A stretch of 64,000 bases of DNA from contig RQOL01000772.1 of the NCBI GenBank assembly GCA_013076295.1, forward strand, positions 1,736,001 through 1,800,000, written 5' to 3'. The DNA comes from Sanderia malayensis (Eukaryota; Cnidaria; Scyphozoa; Semaeostomeae; Pelagiidae). This document shows, piece after piece, positions 1 through 10,947 of the stretch (the first letter of the stretch is position 1; each line of letters begins with the position of its first letter). The translations under genes and the position numbers were made by a program. The notes below the pieces were generated by a model. It made no database searches. It was not told the DNA's origin and saw only the letters and a program-made list of their open reading frames with translations.

Positions 1-119
1 CTATTGCTCCTTTGTTGCTGCTTGCAAAACAAAGTAAGACCGATTAGAATTCATTACAAAACAACTTACATAGTGAAAGATGATACAAATCAGTGGTATT
101 CAATAATTTAAGCTATAAT

Positions 120-3100
120 TTAATCATTTATACTGACATTTAATAAAAATATTTGTTCCTTGAGGTTTCTTATTTCATCTTCCTTTTCGTTATTCAGCTC
201 TTCGAGGTCTTGAATTCTTTCCAGAAGCTTTTTTTGATTTTTAAACTAAGAAAACAATACAGTTTCATCGAATAACACAAGGTAATGTCTAAAAGTGTCT
301 AAAGGTCTGCCCTTGAAAACTGTCTCAGCAACCAGCGCTGGCATTGTTGTGCACAGTGAAGCAAGATTCAGCTGATACAAATTGAGCTGCATCACACAAT
401 GTGCCAGTTAACTCGGTTAGAAAGCGTAGAATCGATCGAACTTCAATTATACTTGGCTTCCATATCATGCAAGTAATAAATAAATAAATAAATAATAAGA
501 AAAAGAACAGAAAAACATACCATTTTCTTCTTGAAAAGTGTCTTCATATTATTGAGTATCTCCTCTTGATTTAACTGCATCATTTCGATAAGTTCTTCAG
601 TATCAATAGATTTACATTTTCGCGATTTTCTCGGCGTCGTAACGCTGCCCTCTTTCTCCTCCTCCGCAGTCGTCTTCTCCGCAGCCTCCACCGTGTCACT
701 GTTGACGAGTATGGAGATGCGCGAGTCTCGCTTCTCCAACTTCGGTGGAGATTTTATACTTGCCACGGCTGCGGCAGTGGCCTCAGAGGTGGCTGGTTGT
801 ATCGCCGGACTTACGATTGACATCATTGCGTTCTGGATAACACTGGATTTCTGGTTGCCGCTGAACATGTCGTTAATCAGTGGCTTGTTTGGCGGCCTGG
901 GCGATTTCGATTCCTCATCCAGCGATGTTACATGATGTTTCAAAATGCTCCCTCGCCGTGTATCACTTTCGCGCCTCCGCATACTCCCTCTGCGTTGAAT
1001 ACTGCCGCGTTTGGCTTCAATAGAATGCAGAGCTCTATAACAATAATAACAGTAATAATCATAATAATCGTAATAATATCATTGACTAATAGAAATGAGG
1101 CTTGGGTGGGAGAGACAGAAGGCAATACTTTATCAGCGATGAATGATAAAGTACATACAGTTGAAACCCGTTTATACAAGAACCGATGGATTAAGAGCCT
1201 ATATATAATTTATTTATTCAGCCATTACTAAAACCGACACTCACATGAGTTGCCGATGATGTCTCAGATATGAGGCGAAAAATTCAACAAATATTAATCA
1301 TGTAAGTGGCGGTGTTAGTAATGGCTAAATAAATATGAAAATGAAATATAGTATCGGATACTTCATAAAGGATCAAGCAAGACTTCTTGCAAAATTTTTT
1401 AAAAGAAGGATTAAAACCTCCGAGCTGAAAATTCTGCTCAAAACAATGAAATAGACAATGTCCTATTGCATTTGTTAAATGCAATATGCCATTGACTATT
1501 TTGTTTTTTGCTAGACGCAGGATTCCCGCAGAATTTGAATAAGCTGGACGCAGAATTCCCGGGTTTTTATTGACGATCATGAAAATCATACCTATCATAC
1601 AAATTTCCAGCAAAGCCTCCATTCGCGTTATTATTGAGATTCAAAAAGCCACTGCCAGCAGTATTAACCTCTTGTTCATCTTCAGAATCGCTAGTCGTAT
1701 CGTCACGTGGTCCACCTTGTGCTATGGTGTCCTTCTTCAAACGATTCCTTCCGTATCTTGCCAGTATTTTTTGCGTATCTGGGTATTCCTTGATGGCTCC
1801 GAGCACGTCATCCTTCGATAGCACGAACAGCTCCACGTAACCGTAAGCTCGAACATCGGCAGTTCGCCTTGACAACACAAAATATAAACATTAATAATAT
1901 ATTCGAGAATATATTGTACTTGTTTGTTCAGTGATTGGCATAATAAGAGTAGAAGTCTATTGTTTCATGAACAGGAGTTTTTATGAGTGCAATGTTTTTG
2001 AGAGTTACCTCTCTTGTTATCAGGCAAGTCAGAAAGCTCAAGAGCGATAACAGTAAAATATTAGCGACCATAAACAACAAATAAATTAATAAATAAAATG
2101 AGCAAAGAGAGATAATTTTAATCAGCAGCCTAGTAAAGAAGCACCCTCTCCTATAAGCCTCGTTGAAAACGATTGAAAATGACAAGACCCCGGGGACTGC
2201 GGTATTGAAGTTATTACGTACTTGTTCTGTCCTTTGCTCAAACTTAGAATTCCAATTTCACCAAAGAAATCACCAGAATTCAAAACCTTTAATATTCTTC
2301 CAGTTTCGCTGTGAATTAAAAATATTAACTCACTCAAGAATCTCACATAAAGTGGAACAACCATGTAACTCCTGTGGGATGGATTAGTTTATCCGTTCAT
2401 AGAGATTGCTTTGGCACAGAGAAAATCAATTTTGGAAAGACCGGGACAAAAATACTTGTCCGTTGTTTAAAGGCTTCCGCTGTACAAAGGTGTCCATCCA
2501 TTAATAAAAATTCTACTGCATACCCAAAGACAGTACCGCTAGCATACTAAAGCATAAAGCATTGCTTTGAAAATGACTAACAATCTAGCGACTCTAAGAG
2601 AGCATATAAAGATGGGTGAATCAATTATATAAAGAACAAATAGATATGAAGATGGATGAATGGATGATATAAAGAAGAGAAATACTAAAAAGACTGAAAA
2701 TTGCGATGTCTGTGCTCACCTAAGTACTTCAAGTATGCCATTACTTATGACGTACATTTCTCTCGCCACTTCTCCTTTCCTGCAAATATAATCTCCCGGT
2801 GTGAAAATGATCAGTTTCATTTTCAAAACGAGGTCGTGCAGAAACTCCGGCTGACACTTTTGCAGAAACGTCACCTGAAAAAGAATTAGGCCCGATGAGA
2901 CGTCACAGGTTTCAGCGGGGTCAAGTGTGCGCTAATAACAATAATAATGCTGATTGGATGGGAGTTAAGCGCTTGCTTACTTACCCTTCTCAAAGTTTCT
3001 AAATGAACATGCAATGCAAGTTCTGTTTTCATTTTATTCGGTAACAGTACGATGTCATTTATATCAGTGTCTCCCTGAAATCTTCCTCTGCAACAAATAA

Positions 3101-5787
3101 AATGAGAAAAATACTTCACTATTTAAAGTTTCTTTTAACTTTGTATTGGATTGACGCATCAAAAGTGACGTAAAATCCAGAGTCCAAGTTCTTTGTTGGC
3201 ATGAACTCACAAGCTCGAGCCGTAGGTGTAAATGATGGAACGCTGACTAGGGGACCTTAGTTATGAGCAAAAGCTTCGACTATAAATAATGGAAAGGGGA
3301 ACTTGAACTACAGAGCAACAACTGTGGAGTGCACTGTGGTATTTGACAGTTGTTTAAGATCCACGATCGTGCAATATAGAACATTTAACTTGGAGTGTGG
3401 AACTTTAAAAATGGACAATCAACTACAAACAATGTCTGAGATTATGATGAATGCATGTAGGCATGATAGCTGCTGACCTTGAGTAGCTGTAATCATACCA
3501 CAGCCGAACGCGTCGTTGAACATCCTCTGGCACGTTATGCCTCTTCATGTACTGCATGGTAGAGTCCTAAAAGCAATTCAAAAATATATAAATCACACAG
3601 GACAAATAGAGTATGTTAAAACGCAAGTCTACGTAAGCAATAATTGCGCTTAATCAATATTTATGCTTGCCCTTTGCTTTTCAAAGTCGATTCTATTCGC
3701 GTTCATGTTTTGAATCACGTTGCCAGCTTGACCTGAAAGGAGAAGATGGTGATGCGATTCGGAGATAAGAAATAATTGATTTTGAAGATTATTGATTTAG
3801 CGAACGATCGTATCTACAAATTGATGATTTGTACATACTCACCAACAATGGTGGCAAATATAAATATGCCAACAGCATAGCAAACTATCATATATGCACA
3901 CCTGCAAGCAAAGAATTAAAGTTGCTAATTAAAATTACAGATAATGAGCTAATCAAAGTTAACCTCTGACTAAATTTGCTCTAAGTTTATTGCGTATAGA
4001 AACTGCCAGGGGGGACTGCAGGAGAAAATTTCATTTTCTTTTCTTTCCTCTCCTCCGCAGCTCCCCGCAGCCTTTATGCGAAATAGACTTGGAGCAAGTG
4101 TAACGTCTCACATAAACTCTTGAGTATAGTCAAATGATACTCAACGTGTAGACCTAACCATACATATGATTGTGGAAGAGAATTATTAATGATAAAAAAA
4201 GTATTATTTTTAGTACAAATTTTCTTCTTATAAGAAAGTTCTTTCAAAGCAATACTCAAACAATCTTAGTCAACTCTGCCCAATTCGAACACCTTGTGGA
4301 AGCGTGAAAATGTTCGAATTACAAAATTTCGACTTATAGAGGTTTGTTTTATAAGAATTGGTTCATTAGTGATCCTTGAAGGGACAGAAAATTTCGTTCG
4401 AATTAAATAGAGTTCGAATTACACGAGTTCGAACTGTGCAAATTTGACTCAGAATTCCTGCTCTTCATAAGGGAATTGATTAAAAAAACTCTATCGCTTA
4501 CTCTATTGTGGTTTCGGGATGATAGCTGCCTCCGATTGTTGTCAGTGATAAAGTTGACCAGTAATAACACATCGCATATTGGTGTACGAGTTGGCCGTTC
4601 TGCGCAGTCAGCTTTGGATACACCCATTGGTTGATGCCGAATCCCTCCCACTTTGATACCATGAAATAAAAACAAGCATTCCAGTGCATCATCACAAGCA
4701 TCAGATGCAAAAAGAAGAATGTTCGTATGATATTCGGATAATTAGTCAACGAAAGTATCGTCTTCTGACACGTGAAGACTTTGTAGTATTTGAGCAGGCG
4801 CAGTAGCCTCCACGAAGGCTGGACACCAGTCGCAAAATAAAGAAAATCAAGTGGTATAATAGAGACAAGATCAAGTGCGAATTGGTACGACTTCACGTAT
4901 GCCAATGCCAGCTTGCACAGACTATCGACGTAAATACCGTCCTTCAGGAATGACATCCTCATGTGGATGATCAAATCCATGACGTAGACGAAATCAGCAA
5001 GGTAATCAAGCACGAACCACGTGATTTGAAACTCCGTCTGCGCTTTCTCAAACGCTATGCGCAAGAACAGAATCCATGCGTTGTAATGGATGACTGTAAT
5101 CACTATAAACAACCAGTAGTACAGGAAATTCCCGTACGGTTCCACGGCTGCGTACAACAACCGCTTGAAAACATTATCCTTCTCCTCTTCAATCTCCAAT
5201 TCACTGAAGCCACCAGTGACTACTGTATCGACGGGCTTCTGCGTGGTCCCATGCAGATTATTCATTTCTATACTATCATTATTATTCGTTGTGTTGTTAC
5301 CATCAATGAGTTTCTCCTCCGCAGAAGCGTTATGATTTGCGATGTTGACAGCGGAAGAGAATTTCTTTCCCGGCATCAGAAATGCTGAGGACGATCTTTT
5401 GTTACCCCTAACCGGATTGTGATTGTACTCCCGAGTGCTGAACTTCTCCAGAAAGTCCCTCTGCTCGACCGGTTTTTTCACCCGGGTCTTCTTGGTAGAG
5501 TCAATGACGGTTTGAACGGCAGCCAGAGTGCCCAGTCTCTTTTTCACGTTCAGCCAGCCCATGGATGGAGTTTCAGACACAACTGATGCCCTTTTTCTGT
5601 TATTTTTATTCACGTTGACAAACCATAAATCCTGCTTTATCTCATTGGGAATCTGCTCTGAATTACTCGCCGCGCTATCTTTATCTCCATCATCTGAATA
5701 TTCTTTGGTTGTTTTCGAAGGCGCTGGAGTTGAGCAAACGTCCAAACTTTCACTCTGCAAGTTTATTTCGCTAATAACCTCGGCCAT
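120..5787 (-). CDS. Cyclic nucleotide-gated cation channel, beta-type pore
   Basis: Plasma-membrane cation channel opened by cGMP or cAMP. Ten exons can be read on the minus strand: 4503-5787, 3842-3902, about 3672-3733, 3490-3567, 2994-3088, 2720-2875, 2222-2312, 1592-1867, 521-1033 and 120-243. The first exon holds a disordered N-terminus (about 210 residues), S1-S5 with a charged S4-like segment (WRLLRLLKYYK) and the pore STLSLTTIGG. Then come S6 (VGIFIFATIVG), a C-linker (DSTMQYMKRHNVPEDVQRRV) and a cyclic-nucleotide-binding domain with GDFFGEI and the RTAD phosphate-binding stretch. The tail is basic and Ser-rich and ends in a coiled coil (LLERIQDLEELNNEKEDEI). The TIGG pore lacks the glutamate of alpha subunits, and the DST-YM linker resembles CNGB proteins. 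I chose ATG 5787 because the longer frame has no earlier ATG. Family is certain; subunit type is inferred. Confidence 0.9.
1145..1540. mobile_element. Degenerate MITE fragments in a CNG-channel intron
   Basis: The intron between 1034 and 1591 contains pieces that match the dispersed CAGTAAAA-type element of this window: a pattern like 'aagaaccgatggattaagag' near 1178 and 'ctgctcaaaacaatgaaata' near 1434. No intact terminal repeats were found, so this is a decayed copy. Confidence 0.4.
4258..4450. mobile_element. MITE, CAGTCAAATCTG family (copy 1)
   Basis: This stretch in the first CNG-channel intron shares nearly its whole length with 44148-44334 and partly with 47674-47867. Common blocks are an 'aattcgaaca' start, 'gaagcgtgaaaatg', 'gaggtttgttttata', 'gatccttgaaggga' and a closing 'aatttgactc'. 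It is a short non-coding element with imperfect inverted ends, probably mobilised by a mariner-like transposase. The ends of this copy are eroded. Confidence 0.65.
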
Positions 5788-8365
5788 TATAATTGTCTTC
5801 ACTCAATGTTTCATCCCGCAAAACTGGAACAAGCAAACACAGAACACATCAAAACAGGTCTTGAAATTGCAAATGCAATTATTCAAGATACGAAAATTTC
5901 AACAATAAGCCTGCGTCATAAATAATTTAGTAACCTATGAATACTTGAAACTATTTCTAACTCATAATAGGAGCATTAGAGGATAGAGCTTCTTCGATTG
6001 CAGCCAATTCTCAGATAAATACATAAAAATAAAAGCGTTTTCTGTTGCAGAAAATCTGGAGCATGCAACACATGGTTCTATTCCACGAGAAACCTATTGC
6101 TTACCACCAGTCGTTATTGAATATATCAAAGTTAATTTTATATTAAATTTTGTATGATTCTATAGCAGGATGTTTTGAAAGAGTATTGAAACAATTAACC
6201 ACAGTATTGTGCCACGAAACATAGAAATTCGTGTGAAATAACACAAGGTATCATAATGATAACAATAATCCCCAAATTAAACGTCTGAATTATAAAATTT
6301 AGCAGTATAATTTTTAACTGGCGATATTTTTGGCAACCCTGACCGAAGCAACGGAGTATATACTTCGTGTTTTTACGGCCGTCTGATGAAATGGTTTCTT
6401 GTTGATCAGAGATGAAATTTATAGCAATAACATACAATATTTAAGATATAAAATAAAAGCTTTTGAATCAACTTACCGACAAACATGAGAATAATTTCAT
6501 TATGGATTCATTCTCGACGTTCAAATAACCTCTTGTCGAGATTCATTTATAACCTGTCTTTATTTGAAGAAGAAAACACAGCACATGAAGAAAACCAAAT
6601 CGACTTTGTGCACAAATGTTATATGAGAACTCTAGTGAAGATTCCGCTTCGAACAATACAACTGGATTTATCCACAACGATATAAGGAAAGCGAACTAGC
6701 AGCCGTCAACCCTAGAACAAAACATGACAATGCAAAACGTCTCAACGTCATCCTTTACTTTATTTGACGATATTATCTCGACTAGAGCCTTGTGAGTACA
6801 CCTGTAGTAAGAGCACAATCATAAACCTAATCTGGCAAATAGAAAAGAGTTTTCGTTCGTCTTAAAGCAAAACATACAAGGCATAATACGAAGATTAATG
6901 TTTTCATGGCTCTCAACAATGTAAACCTACTCATCAATCCCGTCTCAAGTTAACTATTTACCCCAGCGTCTGGTGACTATTCTCTGAGGTGTCATTTATA
7001 TTCGAGTATAAAATAATAATTATAGACTCATAGAAATCGCGGGAAGATTATTGGATATATTCTGATCATTGAAAACAACAAACCGTTAGTTCCATTCTGT
7101 TTCTCTTCAAATTTCGAGAAACCGCATAAAATATCAAAGATCTGTCAAAGCGAACAAAACCAGGATATTTTTATCATTCTCTTGAAAAAATCACCAAATT
7201 TCTATGTCTTCTTTCAGAATAAACATCAAAAGAAGTGCGTGAAAAGCAACCGAATTTAGCAGTGAATTGAACACATCAACTTATCTCTCGGGTTCTCTGA
7301 CATTACAAATGAAAATAACATCCTAATTACAGTGGATTTACAAGCAAACGAGCCTTAATAGAAACCAACTATTACTCCCAAAATCCCAGATAAATTAAAT
7401 GTATCGAGCAGATTAAGAAACAGAACAGGGCTCGTTATACACGAAAGTGTGCTATAAAGAAGGCTTTTAAAATATCCATTTTATCCTGGGAGTAATTCAC
7501 ATACCTAACCTACCTATATCCAGATCTTTCACTTCTTTTATTTCTCCTGGCTGCAATCAGCCATCAGTCGCGCGTCGCACTTAAAAATTAAAGTGATCTT
7601 CAAATATTGGCACAGCCAGTTTTGTTTGCATAGTAGCATGGAATACGAAACAAGCCTACAAAACAAAAGATATAACGTAGCAACGACGCAATGGGAACTT
7701 TAGCAACGGCAAATGTGATGCAAAGAGCACGAAAATAGAACGACAACAAAATACAAACATGTATTTACATATACATATATAGAGGAAATGGGCAATTTTT
7801 GTTCTGCTTAAATGTTCCTTGACACAAGATAGTTCAGTGCATTGAGATAGAATAATGGGGTAAGATCTAGTTAGATCCTTTGATCGTACTTACAACAGTA
7901 AGCAAGCGAACAAACACAAAGAGAACCAAGCATAATCAACTTCGCATGTCTAAGGTCCTGCTTAATCAAACTGCATAAATCGTATATCGTTCAAAAAGCC
8001 AACATTAAATCTTGTGAATGCACAGAAATCTGCAATTCTCTCTCTACTTCTAATGAAATTTCGGCTAATATTTACACACACTGTTGTAAAATTCGCAACT
8101 CAATGTTGACATTACGTGTGAATAATTAACGAGTATTATGGGAAATGGAGGCAAAGATATGATCTAACGCAGTTCAACTACGAAGAAAAGAAATTACTTT
8201 GTCGGAGATGAAAACCATACCTGAAGCACTAAACTCCAACCAGATTTGAACTTATGCCTCATCAATGCTCTTAAATTCGCAATATCTTAAAAGATTGCTT
8301 GTTCAAAGTCTGTAGTTTCATTTCAATGTTGAGCCGCATTGCAAATGAAAGTGCAGGTATAGTAA

Positions 8366-8533
8366 AGACATTCATGTAAGAACCCAGGTTTACAGGATCC
8401 TTGATTCAGACTATAACAATAGGAGAAACAATAGCCTATTGTCTTTGGACAATAGACATAACAATAGTCTATTGTGTCTGAACAATAGGCTTGATGCAAA
8501 ATCCACAGGTTCTTATATGCGAGTTATTAATGT
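8366..8533. mobile_element. MITE, CAGTAAAA family (copy in gene-free interval)
   Basis: It contains the family core: alternating 'caatag' and 'ctattg' blocks that form a hairpin, followed by 'gatgcaaaatccacaggttcttatatgcg'-like sequence (read in two parts at about 8492 and 8508). The internal palindromes and the shared right end identify it. The left end is degenerate. Confidence 0.55.
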
Positions 8534-8562
8534 GAGGTAACGATACACTATTCAATTGCCAC

Positions 8563-8618
8563 CAGTTACCTGGCGGTTGACTAGCTACCTGGCGGTTGAC
8601 TAGCTATCTGGCGGTTAG
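8563..8618. repeat. Three-copy 19-bp tandem repeat
   Basis: Three consecutive copies of about 19 bp with the core ACCTGGCGGTTGACTAGCT; the third has one change. It is the only GC-rich block in the surrounding AT-rich interval and has no coding potential. Confidence 0.8.
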
Positions 8619-10947
8619 CCACAATGACTTCAGAGAAATTGCCGTCAAGTGACCACATATTCGCTGCAATCACTAATCAAAACAATCACTAACTGATGAA
8701 TCACTGATCAAGTCCATCAAGCTCAATACCTGCAACTCAAGCAACGGCTAACCAAACTGTCACTAATCGAAAAATGATTTGTTTATCAAGGTTATAAACA
8801 AAGAGACTGTAACCAGCGTTTGCGTACTCACACGTTCAAAACTTGCGTAATAAAATCATCAACACTGCAGACAGTTGGTTAACTGAAAAACTAAAGAAGT
8901 TCAATCAGTTTATCAACACACTGAATGGATAAGAAAATAGGCCTCACGTATATGGCTAAGTTGGCAATTTTTCCCCAAATGTCTTACGTGTGATGAATCT
9001 TAATCAAGAAGCTGTAGGATCTATCAAGTCGGACGTAACGTACTCACGTTTGAGAAATGATCCAAACGAAATCTTCACTGATAATCGAAGATTAGGAAAA
9101 CCAATTTAACAAATCCATCAAAGTTAATTAAATTGAATCTGACTCTGAAAAATACCTGGTAGCAAATTCAGTTGAAATCATGCGAGAAAGTACTCTAAGA
9201 GCAATTCTGGCAGTTCGTTGTATCGATAATTACAGTGACAATATAGAGCGGATCCAGTAAAAGCAGATACAGGAAAGTTTATGTATGAATGCTGACACAG
9301 GCTAAGCAAAGTAAGATCACACCGAGCAGAGCTAAACCTAAATCAATCCAAACCAAGCAGAAGAGAGGCAAAATCCAACTACAAACACAGGTCTCGCTTC
9401 GATGTAAACCAAGACAATGTAGTCTGTCTCAAACAATACTAAAACACACTATCAGCAGGTTTATCAAGTCAAAATGAAGTAGAAGAATATCATATAATCT
9501 TCTTACCAAATTCATATAGGCTGCCAATAATTATTTGTCGCTTTGCTGATGAAACTGCATATGGGTTACCAATTTTACCTTGAAAAATTTGCAAGGAAAA
9601 CATGTTATACATAACATGAGATCAAACCTTCAAAATTTCATAAATATTCGATATTCAATAAGTTATACAAATATGAAATAATTGCAAACAGCAGAAAAGC
9701 CGGAGAATTGTTTTATTATACCTCAAAATTTCTCACTCCTGTTTGACTATGCTCGTCGTAGGAATATCTCTTAACTCCTAAGAAACAATAAGTTATGGTC
9801 TATCTGAAAACAATCACGATTTATCTAAAGAAGCGATATACAAAATGAAATGATAATATTCTACTACAATAGTTGATCATTATCTCAAACTTTGTTTCGC
9901 AACACAATTAATTACCAGTTTATTGATAAATTCGCGAGCGCAACATCTTGTCTTTGTTCAAAATATTTCTTTTTCCTGCGAAGAAAGCAAAGCAGATAAA
10001 TCGCCAATCGAACAGTGAAAGGAAACAATGTTATTGTTGTTAATACTGATTTCAATAACATTCGTAGCAGCTACTCAAGGTTAGCAAGCATTCATTGTTT
10101 ATCGCTAGGCAGGGGTGCCATGCAACATTATCAACTCGCGAAGAATTACATACAATTCAAGAAAAGCAAGATTACCAAAGTCGTTAGAAGGTTGTAAGCG
10201 AAGGAATTATTAATCACTTTAATGTCCCAAAGAGCTTGAGCAGATCAGTAACATGAAATATAAATATATTTAAAAATTTAAAATAAATTCAAGAAGGCAT
10301 ACCATTACCGCTCTGTTGATGTGTGGGTTTTCCATGCTCGTTGAGAGGTTACAAAAATGAAGAAATACCACGAAAAACAACCATCTACCGTGAGATAGTG
10401 GCATTCGTAGATGCAAAATTAGCCATCGTTTTGGGTTCTTCTCATTAATAATGAAAACATCATTGTCACTGTTGAATACGATAAATTTGTAACTCTGCAA
10501 TGCTGACAGAAGTGACCATAAAAGCCAACCTCAGAACTTAATTTGCGAGGTGAACCTAATTTAGCTAAGTCATCTATGCAGCATCAAGTTAGGCTGAACA
10601 AAATCACACTTAACACCAATCTTTATAATCCAGACAACTTGGATCAAGCTAGGCTTAAATTGACCCCAGTCAGATAGATAAACAAAAGCTTGGCTTAAAT
10701 AAAGTTCAGGCAATTAACAGCCTGAAGTACGGTTGTTTAATCAAACCACGATAAATTTAAACTCAACCAGAGCAAGTCAAGCTAAAGCAACCAAGACTTA
10801 AATCAAAATGACTTGGGGCAAAGTTAACAAACAAAAGCTATATGTTAGTTTGGTATGAAAATAACTAAGTATTGCTTTTAATATTAAATATGATATCGAT
10901 CGAGGGGTGGGGGGTACAAGATAATGTCAACCTGATAGCTCGATCTC

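Larger units (their letters stand above)
5788..10947. other. Gene-free interval, 5.2 kb
   Basis: No reading frame here looks like a conserved protein or carries plausible exon structure. The interval separates the 5' end of the CNG channel gene from the 3' end of TYW1, so it should hold the CNG promoter and 5' leader, but I cannot place a TATA box or start site. Two repeats lie within it, a MITE near 8366-8533 and a 19-bp tandem repeat at 8563-8618. The remainder is AT-rich sequence in which I see nothing else. Confidence 0.6.
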
